From contig BDDC01000020.1 in assembly GCA_001662425.1 (NCBI GenBank), positions 48,202-112,201 of the forward strand: a DNA stretch of 64,000 nucleotides, given 5' to 3'. The notes beneath the pieces are model-generated. The model saw only the letters and a list, made by a program, of their open reading frames with translations. It did not search any database and was not told where the DNA came from. This stretch comes from Chlamydomonas sphaeroides (lineage: Eukaryota > Chlorophyta > Chlorophyceae > Chlamydomonadales > Chlamydomonadaceae). The translations under genes were made by a program, and so were the position numbers. Of the stretch, positions 13,149 through 23,331 are shown piece by piece; position 1 is the stretch's first letter; every line of letters starts with the position of its first letter.

Positions 13149-13815
13149 CGGCGCGGGGGCAACGTAGGGCGCTCTGAGGTTGCTAGGTTGGCTCGTCCCT
13201 TGAGGGGCACGAGCCGTTCGACTCGATAGCGCTGACTTAGCGCGGACTGGTGCGACTGCGCTCGTGACACGAGCTGCATGGCGTGACGATGGCTGCGATC
13301 ACTGCCAGCTGACTGCGCCTGAGCTACTGCATCTCCCGGTAGCTTGGACGGAACCCATGGGCGCGGCCAGGTCGAGGGTAAAAAAAGGCATAGTGCAGTT
13401 TGCGGGCTTGCATTCAGCTCAGGGCTCCATAAACCTGTCCCAGCTGCGCATGGGTGCATGGCTCGCCCTAAAAAGAGGCCACCCAGACCAGACGCACACT
13501 GTCGGTCAGTATGCGGTTGTAGCTGAGACAATTTAAGGGGTCTCGGGCACACCGACCTCCGTGCCCTCACCAAACGGGCCGGAATTGCCGTGCCCTCGGC
13601 CTCCGCCGCCCGGCGCATCGCCGCCCGGCCCATCGCCACCGCCAGGGCGGAAGCAGGCCGGGCGCTCAGCCCCGAGCAGCTTCGGGCACAGCAGCAGCAG
13701 CATGTTCAGAGCGGTGGCCGCGTTGAGGGCTTGAGGCATTCAAGACTGCGTATGGGACCTGGGCACCCTGATCATCTTATGTGGGCGTTACAAAGATGGG
13801 TCTTCGCCCATGGCT
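13149..13815. other. Convergent intergenic region
   Basis: Lies between the 3' ends of the plus-strand ankyrin gene and the minus-strand ABP1-like copy A. A TGTAA on the minus strand (13792-13788) is 24 nt past the ABP1 stop, rather close for these algae. No gene was recognised. Confidence 0.45.
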
Positions 13816-15369
13816 TCACAGCTCATCCTTGCCCGGCTCCTGGCCGGGCGGGCAGCCGCCCTCCCAGGGCATGAGCGGCGGGACGAAGCCGGGCTGGTCG
13901 AAGCTGGAAGGCCAGTCCTGGAGGAGCGGTCGGGGTAACAGTACAGCCAGGTGACACTGTGATAAATGTATACACGGGATTCCCGCTCAGTAAGCCCTGC
14001 TGCATATGTAGCTGGACCCCTGTGAAAACCTCCCAAGACCGGGCGCGCATGAGCAGGCGCGCATGAGAAGCCGCGCGCAGCAACCCGTGATCGTCGCGTG
14101 TGTCCCATTCACCTCGTACATCTGCACGGCATATCGGCGCCGATTCCAGCCAACATAGGCGTGGCAGAAGTGAGTGGGTGGGTTGACGGTGAAGGAATCG
14201 TACAGAGGCGGCACGCAGTCGGTGATAAAGCTGCCTCGCCCCCGCGACTTGGATCACTTAGCTCGCAGCCGCGGCTCAATCAGCCGCGCAGCTGCCCCTT
14301 TTCCCACCTCCATGGGCGTGAACTTGGTGCTGAGGACGAACAGCTCCAGTGGCTCATCTGTATCATTCCAGAGCCGATGCAAGTCACCCTTCCGGGTGTT
14401 TGTCTCTGGCGGGCGGGCGGCGGCGAACAGGGCGCAAGTCACACATGGTACCGTACTGGCGAGACCGGCATGACAGGCCTGCTGCCCCCCGGACCAGGAC
14501 CCTTCGCCGAACCAGGCCCCTCGTCTTCACTGTTGGCCGGACGGAGTCCAAGTGTCCAACACATCCGCTCCCTGTGGCTTGGGGGGCTCCACAGGCGGCA
14601 TCCTACCACCCCAAGACCCCATCCCCCTGGCCTGTGGCTCGAGGGCCCTACGCCTTGAGCCACAGCAGGTACCCAACCGCTCGCATGTCCCAGCCCAGCC
14701 ACTCACGGTCGCCGACGCCGAGGGTCATCGTCGTGGGGCCCGACATGTCTTCGCGCCAGTAGCCGTAAGTCAGGTTACCCTTGAGCACCCGCATGATCTC
14801 GTTGCCGGACACGTGGCGGTGCGGCGGAAAGCCCTTGCCCGGGGGCAGCGTGAGGATGGCGCTCTCAATGTCAACACCATCTTGCGACCGCGACTCGGTG
14901 TTAATGCTCAGGTGGAACTCGCCCTGATCGGGGGAAGGGTTGGAGCGTTGAGGTGGGGAGTGCAGTGATGACGCCCAGGCGGGCTTGCCCGTGAGGATGG
15001 AAAGCGAAGTGAGAGGCAGCGGTGGGGGGGCGGGGGAGAGGGCACGGAGCAAGGGGCAAGGGGCCGGCGAGGTGGGGGTTGCCATACTCCTCCCACACCC
15101 AAGAACCTGACAGCTCTACAAGTTTTGGGGAAGTGCGGCAAGGGGCACCGACGAGGGTTCTCCGGGCCGAAAGCAGGAAGGGGCGGTTCGCGAAGGACGC
15201 ATGGCGCGAGGTCGTGCATGCCCACCGGCGCTTGCACGATGTAGCCGCCACCACGCGCCACAACCTCTGGCATCGATATTTTCTTGCATTTCATGGGCGC
15301 TGCTGGCGTGTCTGTCGCACGCGCATGCGCGACCAGCGCTAGGGTCGCGAGCACTGTGACAAGCTTCAT
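13816..15369 (-). CDS. ABP1-like cupin, ER-retained (KDEL), tandem copy A
   Basis: Minus-strand exons 15369-15226, 14923-14707, 14405-14308, 14121-14113 (9 nt) and 13917-13816; 189 residues, close to plant auxin-binding protein 1. Residues 1-18 are a signal peptide (MKLVTVLATLALVAHARA). The cupin core has PPHRH at 81-85, NEIMRVLKG at 89-97 and DLH at 128-130. H83, H85, E90 and H130 align with the four zinc ligands of maize ABP1 (His57, His59, Glu63, His106). The segment from LFVLS to MYEDW matches plant ABP1 in length, and the protein ends KDEL, the ER-retention signal also used by plant ABP1. Sequons are at N98 (NLT) and N133 (NDT). In plants ABP1 binds auxin in the ER lumen and apoplast; the algal ligand is unknown. 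The ATG at 15369 is chosen because it opens the signal peptide; an in-frame ATG lies at 15387. Confidence 0.88.
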
Positions 15370-15973
15370 GTTGCCCACTTGTTGCATATAAGTGTAGCTG
15401 TGATAGGCTTGCTGCAAAGAGGTGTTCAGTGCAAGGCCGAAGCATGCGCGGGCCATCGCTCGGCTTCCTCGTGGCCTTCTCGCTTTCGCCAACCGCTCCC
15501 CGGTCGTCCATCGGCGCCCCGCGACCCCCGGACTTCAACCAGTGCCTCCGAACCTGGATACAGACGCGTTGCTGGTACCGGTAGTCAGCAATCTGCCAGA
15601 GTGGCGATTGGTTGCTGCGCAGGCAGCAAGGGGGCCTGTAGCGCCACGTGCTCGCGTCCGGCTTGGCATCCACATCCTTCGCCTGGTTCCAGCCGGACGC
15701 CCTCCCCAGCAACCAGCAGTGCTCGTGCAAACAACTCGCATCAAGCATCATGCGACCACCCGGCCGGGCATCGGCAGCCGGCCAGCACTCTGCCCGCACA
15801 ATTGCTATTGGCACGTACTAAGGCTTGCACTGCCACCGCCGGCGCCACCGCGCTCACTGTGGCTTGCTGCACAGGGCCCCAGCGCCTCGTGCAATGTGAG
15901 GCCCTCGAACGTACATTGCTATCCAGCTGGCCTAGCACTATGGGCCGGTGTACTTGCGCTCGTGGTCCAGCCC
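15370..15973. other. Spacer between the two ABP1-like genes
   Basis: Holds the presumed promoter of copy A and the 3' UTR of copy B. Open frames on both strands overlap the first exon of copy A and look like shadows. No separate gene was seen. Confidence 0.45.
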
Positions 15974-17773
15974 TCACAGCTCATCCTTGCCCGGCTCCTG
16001 GCCGGGCGGGCAGCCGCCCTCCCAGGGCATCAGCGGCGGGACGAAGCCAGGCTGGTCGAAGCTGGAGGGCCACTCCTGCGAGGGCGGCGCAACACGCGTC
16101 GTAAGGACGCAGCAATAAATACCAAGCGGGAGGGCCGGTAGGGTGTGCTGGGCAGACGGAGAGGCAGCGAGCGAGCACGGCGCGCGCGCGGCGATCTTGC
16201 TCGTGCAGGGATGGAGTGGCTGCGGCGCCCCCATCGCACTGCGGCGGCGTGCCAGCCCAGCAAACACACGCAGCCCGCACAACCCCCCCCTCACGCACCT
16301 CGTAGACCTGACAACCGGTGTACCGAGCCAGCAGCACGCAGCCAACAGCCGAGAGGCACGGTCGGTCAGCAGGCAGAGATGGGGGGAGGATGAGGTTGGT
16401 ATTTGACAACAGACAGCCCGCACACCTAATGCCACCAGCGCGCCGGCGGTCGGGCACAGGCAAGCATACCACCTCACTCGGGCTGCAGGGCTATGGCCTC
16501 CGCGAGTAACGGCCGTGGGGGAACGCGTACCTCCATGGGGGTGAACTTTTGCGACACAACGAACAGCTCCAGCGGCTCGGTGCCATCGTTCCACTCCTGA
16601 GTGGCGCGTGTTCATTCATAATGAAATGACAAGCAGCAGAAACATTCGCAAAAACGGAACCTACACACACCCGCGCAATGCCCACGGTGCAGCGCCCTTG
16701 CTGCCCCGCACTGCGCTGGTCCCTGCCGTACACGTGTACGGCACCCTCAAGGCCGTACGCACCTTGTGCAGGTCGCCCTTGAGTGTGTACGTCTCTGGGC
16801 GGGCCAGGACAAAGCAGGTCAGGACAGGCAGGGTGCAGCTGCTGAGCCAACATCGTGATGCGCGCACAGCCCCAGCTTGTGTGCGGCTGGCCTAGAGGAC
16901 TGAGGACCCTTGGGAGCTGGGGGCAAGCAAGCAGCTAGGTGTGGGCGCCGCAACGCTGGCGCAGCGCGGAGGGCGGAGGCTCACGGGCGTCTGGACCCAG
17001 GGTCGAGGTCTGGGCCGCGGCCATGTCCCTGCGCTGGTAGGTGTAGGTCATGGTTCCCTTGAGCACGCGGATGAGCTCGTCGGCCGCCTGCGCAGGCAGG
17101 GCATGTGCCGCAGGCGCGGCAGCGAGCAGAGCGCCCGCTGGTGAGTACGGTACGGTGGCGTGCAGTCACGGCATTGGACTGTGCCGGCGCAGGGAGGTGC
17201 CCCAGGTTGGCCACAGTGGGCGAGCTCGTTGGCGGCCTGCAGCAGGAGGCATGGTCGTGGGCTCGGCTCCGCACCGTATGGCGGTGCGGCGGGAAGCCGT
17301 GGCCGGGCAGGATGGTGAGGATGCCGCTCTCCATCTGCACGCCGCTTCCATGCATGCGCTTCTCCGTGTTCATCCTGACGTTCCACTGGCCCTGCGCGGG
17401 TGGGCGAGGGGGAAGAGCGGGGCGCGGCACAAGGGGTCGGGGGGTCACGGGCAGGGGGTTACGGCTAGGATACGCCCGCTCCTCGACAGCCCCCCATTAG
17501 TAGCGGAGGACGACATGCTGATGATTGACCATGTCTCGCGGCCCTAGAACGCCGCAGGTTGAAAACAGGCTCGGTGACATGCGTCATTCTGCGCGGAGGG
17601 CCACATGCCGGTTTGCCTACCGGCGCCTCAAAGAAGTAACCTCCCTCGTACTCCACGATCTCCGGCACGGGCGCTTTCTTGCACTCGAGCGGCGCATCGG
17701 ACGCGACGGCCGTGCGCGCCGCGAGCGCGAGTGCCAACAAAACGACAAGCTGTGTCGCTCGCATCATTCTCAT
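15974..17773 (-). CDS. ABP1-like cupin, ER-retained (KDEL), tandem copy B
   Basis: Minus-strand exons 17773-17621, 17391-17275, 17087-16985, 16794-16763, 16596-16531, 16307-16299 (9 nt) and 16075-15974; 193 residues. An N-terminal signal peptide (hydrophobic core VVLLALALAA) precedes the cupin. Putative zinc ligands are H87 and H89 (PPHRHT), E94 (ADELIRVLKG) and H134 (GDLHK). The C-terminus is KDEL. Copy B has two introns that copy A lacks: one after HRHT (17274-17088) and one after DLHK (16762-16597). Both copies share the 9-nt exon (VYE here, MYE in A) and nearly identical last exons. The start at 17773 gives the shortest signal peptide; alternative in-frame ATGs are at 17767 and 17764. Head-to-tail order with copy A indicates tandem duplication. 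Confidence 0.86.
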
Positions 17774-18406
17774 ATACCTGCTGATGTGTAGGGGAGACTT
17801 GAAGAAGTGCGGGACGGCGGGACGCGCCCAGGACAAAGGGCGGGATCGTCGGCACGTACCCGAACGCCTTAGCGGTTAAGAAGCCCCCCCCCGCTGACAA
17901 TCAACAGGCCGCCTCTCCCCCCTGCTTTCACCCAACTTCTACCCCTCGATCGCCTGTGCCATTCGAAGCACGGCAGAAGGGCTTTGCTGCGGAAGTAGCC
18001 TTGGGCGGCGGGTATCAAGAGACACATTGCTGCGGACGATCACGTAAGCAGCTTAACAAGACGCCGCCCTGATCCCCTGCTCCACCGGAAACCTTTCCAC
18101 GGACTTGGATGTTCCATAGACGCCGGCCTTGCGCCACCCTAGCCAAGCTTGCGCGGCCGCACGCAGCGTCCATCCACACTCCCCCACTGCGGCGCGGCGC
18201 GTATCTCAGCGCCTGCAGCCCCCAAGCCGCATGCCCTGCCTTGCGGCCAGTGCTACCGCCCCATACCCCACCACGGGCTCACTGTTGCTCAAGGGCTGGC
18301 GTGCCCAGATCCCCAGCCTCGCTGTGATTGCAGCTCACTCAGTCGCTTCAATGCGTCACAATTCTCACCCCGCGTTCGTGCAGCACCCTTATCCCCATAT
18401 TCCCCC
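17774..18406. other. Intergenic: promoter of ABP1-like copy B and 3' UTR of the BACK-like gene
   Basis: No gene recognised. The plus-strand open frame that begins here (18149-19675) is antisense to the next gene and is treated as a shadow. Confidence 0.45.
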
Positions 18407-19929
18407 CTAGTGCGCAGCCACCGCCATCGGCCCCGGCAGCAGCACGAGCCGCGGCCCCTGCCCCATCTCCACCTCCATCCCCACCACCTCCTCCCCCAGC
18501 TCCATCGCCTCCCCCGCCTCCGCCGCCCCTTCCCGGCCGCCCGGCCGCGCCGCCGCCGCCGCCGCCGCCGCCGCCAGCACGCTGCGCCGCGGGCAGGGCC
18601 CAGCAGCCGGCGCCGAGCCCATGATGCGGCTCACGTAGGCCGCCGCCACGACGCGTGTGAGGTCCGAGCTGGCGACCACGCAGGGCGCTCCGTCCAGTGC
18701 CGTCAGCTCGTCCAGGCCCATGGCGCCGAGGCGCACGCAGCAGCGCACCAGGCCCGCGGCCAGGCCCGAGCGCTCGGCGGGGCGGGCGGCCACCCAGGCC
18801 GCGACGGCGCCGCACACGGCGAGCTCGGAGGACACCTGTGGTGCGTGGGCAGGCAGGCGGGCAGAGAGGAGGCTCAGTGGGCTGCCAGCGGGGGTGCGAA
18901 CAGGTGGGAGGGAGCGCTGGCGGCTGTGTTCGTGCCGGCGGTGGTCGCCGTGTGCCCTGCGACGCTGCTGGCAGGCCAATGCCAATACCATTGCCATTGC
19001 CCCCCGGGGGGCCCCACCTGCAGCTCCTCCGAAGCCAGCAGTCGCTCCAGCTGCTGCGGCGACAGGCCTCCGAAGCCGTCCGCGTCGGCCGCGACCACGT
19101 CGGGCGCGCCCGCCGCGCCGACGCCTAGGCAGGGCATGGCGCTGAGGCAGGCCGCCTCGGCCGCCGCCAGCAGCGGTGCCAGGTCGGCGGCCTCCGCGAA
19201 GCGCAGGAGCGTGAAGCAGTTGGCGGGCGACAGCGAGGCGCAGAGCGCGGCTAGGCACATGCTGCGCGCCGCGAGGACGGAGGACTGCGTAGTGGCGCAG
19301 GCCAGCGCGTGCGCTAGGGCGCGCTCGTCGGGGTGTGGCAACGGCGCGCCGAGCAGCGCGGTCGCCAGGTACTGCAGCGCTTGGCGGCCGAGGTCAGTGA
19401 CGGGCGCGGTGTTGAGGGGCGGCGGGGGCGTGGCATCCTGCGGCCAGGGGTGCGAGCAGCGGGGAGGCGTGGTGAGCAGCGCGGCGAGGATGGTGCGAGC
19501 AGGCACGGCACGGATGCGCAGGCTGGCAGCTGAAGAGGTGCGGCCGCTCACCTGTGAGCCGCAGAGCTGCGCGAGCAGCAGCATGTTGCTGGTCACTGCG
19601 CCGTGCGTGGGCATCGCGGAGGTCGGAGGAGCGGCGAGGGCTGCGGGGGGACGACAGGGGCAGCCAAGGGGTTAGCGAGCGTGGGGGCTTGCAACCAGGG
19701 CTTATGGGTTCATGCTCAATTGGCATAAAAAGAAGCTATGTAATTTCTCCGTGGCTCGGCGCGCTGCTTAATGGCTTGGGAGCGCCGCTGACGAGGAAGG
19801 CAACATTTTGCGAGTCGGCTTACCCATGGCTGCGAGCCCCGCCTCGTCGATAATGCGTGCGACTGCTGTCAACAGAGGTTGAACGTCCCGGAAAGCGGCA
19901 AGGAATACAAGGGTGTCTGTCGTCATCAT
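18407..19929 (-). CDS. BACK-domain-like protein (BTB-associated fold), function unknown
   Basis: Minus-strand exons 19929-19824, 19640-19552, 19437-19018 and 18835-18407; 347 residues with all phases consistent. Residues about 134-230 read like the helical region that follows a BTB domain: CFTLLRFAEAADLAPLLAA, then LSPQQLERLLASEELQ, then VSSELAVCGAVAAWVAA. This order of helices is typical of BACK domains in BTB/Kelch-type substrate adaptors of cullin-3 ligases. A canonical BTB core is not visible in the first 130 residues, and no Kelch or MATH partner is present. The C-terminal 80 residues are Ala/Pro/Glu-rich. It could be a truncated or very divergent BTB-BACK protein. The start (MMTTDTLVFL) is the first ATG of exon 1; an upstream exon is not excluded. 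Confidence 0.62.
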
Positions 19930-22900
19930 CCTTCTGGTGCTCGACAAGCTGAGGCGTTGTGGGCGGCGTAGTGACGAGTGTAAGTGTGGCTACGCCGTAT
20001 ATGTCTTGTGTACTTCTGCTGAACACTGACTGCGCCCTCGGGTATCAAGCCGTCGTCGTGACCCACTGCCCACCCCGTACGACCGCAACACCCGGCCTGC
20101 TGAAGTTGCGAGCTTCGGCGCAAAGAACATCAGCAAAATACCTGCACGTTCATTGCATGGCGCAAGCTGTCACGGCAGCTGTCAGCTGCGGCCCTCCATC
20201 TTCGCGTTGTTAACTGGTGTTGACAGCGAGCAACGCGACAAACCACACAAGCCCTTGCTGATCAGGATATATTGCTGTTGTTGTGTTTCTGATGGGCGCT
20301 CCCTTCTTCCAATGCCCGCTGTGGACCGGAAGCAGCCCCCTAGATGCTTTCCGCAAATGCGGCTCCTCCGCAACATTTGCAGAGGCTGCGCACCGCGCCG
20401 CAGCATCAGCAGGCCTACAAGTGGTTGGAGCGGTGCCCGCGTCAACCTGCACTTGGGGGCAATGCCGTCGCACAACATCGTTATGCTCGGACCGACTCGG
20501 ACCAGGGGGCCCTCGGCTGCTTGCTGCGCCGCATTTGCGGACGCTTGTCGGGGGCGGTTACAAGCTCCTCCCTGCTCCCTCCCGTGGCCGGGACCGGTCC
20601 AGGACCGCCAGGGGAGGGAGGGAGGGACAGTGGCTTGTGGCGGGGCCGGTACGCGAGGGCCTCTTCCTGTGCCCGGCCCGGAAGAGACCCGGACCGCCGG
20701 ACGCTCCTCGTGGGCCCCTCCTGGCCCGGCAGCGCCTCACGGCTGCGCTCGCCTCCGCCGATGCAGTAGCACACGAGGCGGGCCCGGGGCAGTGGCAGAG
20801 GCGGCCTCCCGCCCGCCCCTTCCGCCCCCCGGTACCTGTCGAGCTGGCAGGGGCTGCAGCCACGGGCTGCAGCTCGGCGCGCGTTGCCTGGACCAGGACC
20901 AGTGCGCTCGTGATGGGCTTGGCACGAGCGTCAACATACATCGTGCAGGGGAGATGTCCCCTGTCTCCGAGGAGCAACGACAACCGGCCCCGCCGGACGC
21001 CGGACGAGGCCGTGCCACCCCGGCACGCCGTTTGCAACGGGCACCGCACGGCGGGTTTCTGTGGAGCCAGGCCAACGCCACCAACGCCACCATCAACGAA
21101 AGCAACAACACCAACACGCTAGCCGCCTGCCGCGATGCGCCGGCGCTGGCCGGAAGGCGCAGGCCCCGACATGGAGGTGACGTGCAGCTCTGCCGCAGTG
21201 CGCCAGAGGGCCTCAGGTCGCGAAATCCACCGACGCGCGCCTCCCAGACGATATTGCCAAATGCGTAGCGCCAATACGCATGAGCCGCAGCACAGCGGCC
21301 CCGCTTCGTCCTCCCGCAGTCCCTCTCCTCGTTCGGGTGGTTGGGATCACAACGCGGTCAACTGCGCTCGCGTCGCGCGCTTGCGGCGCTGCCTCATTGA
21401 GCACACGCATGACACACAGGCAAGCATGCTCTCCAACACACACACGTCACGAGCACACCCGCTCCATTAGAAGGAGCAGCATCAGTAGGCATACGCCAGA
21501 CCGGCGTCATTTCATAGCTGTGAGGGGCGACGGCACGCAGCGGAGCGCACAACGCACGCGCCCCCGGCCAGAGTCAACGGCGCCGAACGAGGCCACAGCC
21601 GCGCACCCTGGCCAGCTAGCGGAGTGGCACCGGCATTCCCGACCACTGCAGCCACAGCAAGCAAGCCAGCGCCGAAGACGGCTTGCCGCCAGCAAGCGAC
21701 ATACACCCCAGGTAGGCGCCCTGCCGTTCGCCTCGCGTTTGGTAGCGGCCGCCAGCGGCTGCCAGCTGCGCCACAACTCAACGACCACAGGACCCAGTGC
21801 CGCACAGTGCATGCGTGCGCAACACCAGCAGTACAGTGACTACGGATAGCTACGGCGACCGTACACGGCGCGCCTCGGCGCCCTTCTCAGCGCGCACTCA
21901 ACGCGGCTTGGGCCGGCAGCAGGCCTGCCTGACTACAACAAGCGAGTTATGCGAGGGGCGCCACCCGGAGCTCCAGACCCTATACCTGCCGCCTGCCTGG
22001 CCCTGACCCGACAACATTCAACACTTGAGTTCCCGAGGCCGAAACTCTTAGCTTCCAATGCTGCCAGTCCGTGCCAGAGCCCTAGTTCAAAGGCCCTAGT
22101 TTAAAGCCGAGCGTCCAGCCGCTAGTCTGAGATTGACACGACGGGGACACGCTCACCCCGCGCCCACATGCGCCAGGGACGCTGACACAGCGCCCATGAC
22201 ACAGCGAATACTCCACTGCCTCCGCCCTTTCTCGGCCCCTTGGCCAATCGCCTTCCCCATCCGCATCCACAAAACGCAGCACCCATCCACTCCCGCATGC
22301 AAATCGACGACCCAATGCAAAATGCCCCGCTCTCGCCCGTGCCCGGGCTGGGAAGTCAGCCAACGTCGGTGTCACCGTTCGGCCCATGGCAGGACCCAAC
22401 GAGCCCAGCAGTCCCGACACCCGCCGCGTCAGCATCGCAGTGCTGTAACGACGACAAGACAAATAGGTAGTTCTAGCGACCAATCAAACGCAACGGCCAA
22501 CCCGCGCAGCGGCCTTACTTGCCTTGCGGCGGCCCAGGAAGGTAACCCGCAAGTCCTTCGAGTACGACACAGCACAGTACGACCGGGGTCACACGAAGCT
22601 GCCTGCCTCAAGCAACCTGCCGCCGGACCGGCAAACGAGCCGACAACACAAGTCCACAGCCTACGAGGCATGTGGCAGGAGCGGCAAACACAAGGCCGTA
22701 ATAACAGCCGCCGAAGTTAAGGTTGTCTTCAACAGTGAAACGGACGGCGTCGCCACCCCCACCCGACCCGCAAGCCCCGCCCTGCGACAGCGGGCGGTCC
22801 CCACCGCACAAGCGCGGGCACCGCACAGCACAACCGTGGGCGCAGCTAGCGTCGCCTTGCGCCCCACCATCCTTGTTTGCGGCCGCGACACACAGCTCGG

Positions 22901-23331
22901 ATGACGAACCCCCAGCTACCCTACCCCTACCCTCGGGTGGCGCCCCATGTGTTGACACGTGGCGCCAGGCACCCCGGGGCCACCCCGGGGCAAACACAGC
23001 CATGCACCGCATACGTAGTGATGCGTGCTCCAGCAGTCAAGGCGCCGTGCCCCTGGCCGGATCCAGCCAAACCCAACCAGCCATGCCGTGTTGCTACTAG
23101 CGTAGTGCCGCACGCGCGGGCGCCGCCGGGATCCTGGGATGGCGCCGCCGGCTGGGCGCTTCGGTCGTTCTGTCGTCCGATCCCAACGTGATTTTAGATA
23201 GATCAGCATGGACATGCCCCTCCCGACCAAACCTGCTGTCTGGCCGGAGTCCCGTTCCCATGCCCGCGCGCCACCGCCGCGGAGAAGCGCCGCGGTGGCG
23301 GCCCGGCCCCGCACTGCTAGCTGCGGCGTCC
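19930..23331. other. 3.4-kb gene-poor interval
   Basis: Contains the presumed promoter of the BACK-like gene and the 3' UTR of the cyclase. Open frames up to 371 codons (20153-21268) lack domains and plausible splice sites. Near 23270-23302 is an inverted repeat (GCCACCGCCGCGG against CCGCGGTGGC), 30-60 nt past the cyclase stop. GC-rich partial palindromes occur at about 22937-22997. Confidence 0.4.

Noticed and set aside
18149..19675. 508-codon open frame on the plus strand
   Set aside because: It is antisense to the BACK-like gene, has only Arg/Pro/Ser-rich GC-shadow composition and no domain. The minus-strand model has clean splice sites and domain-like helices.
20153..21268. 371-codon open frame in the 3.4-kb interval
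   Set aside because: Long frames arise by chance at this GC content. There is no domain, no neighbouring exon and no biased composition typical of the real genes here.
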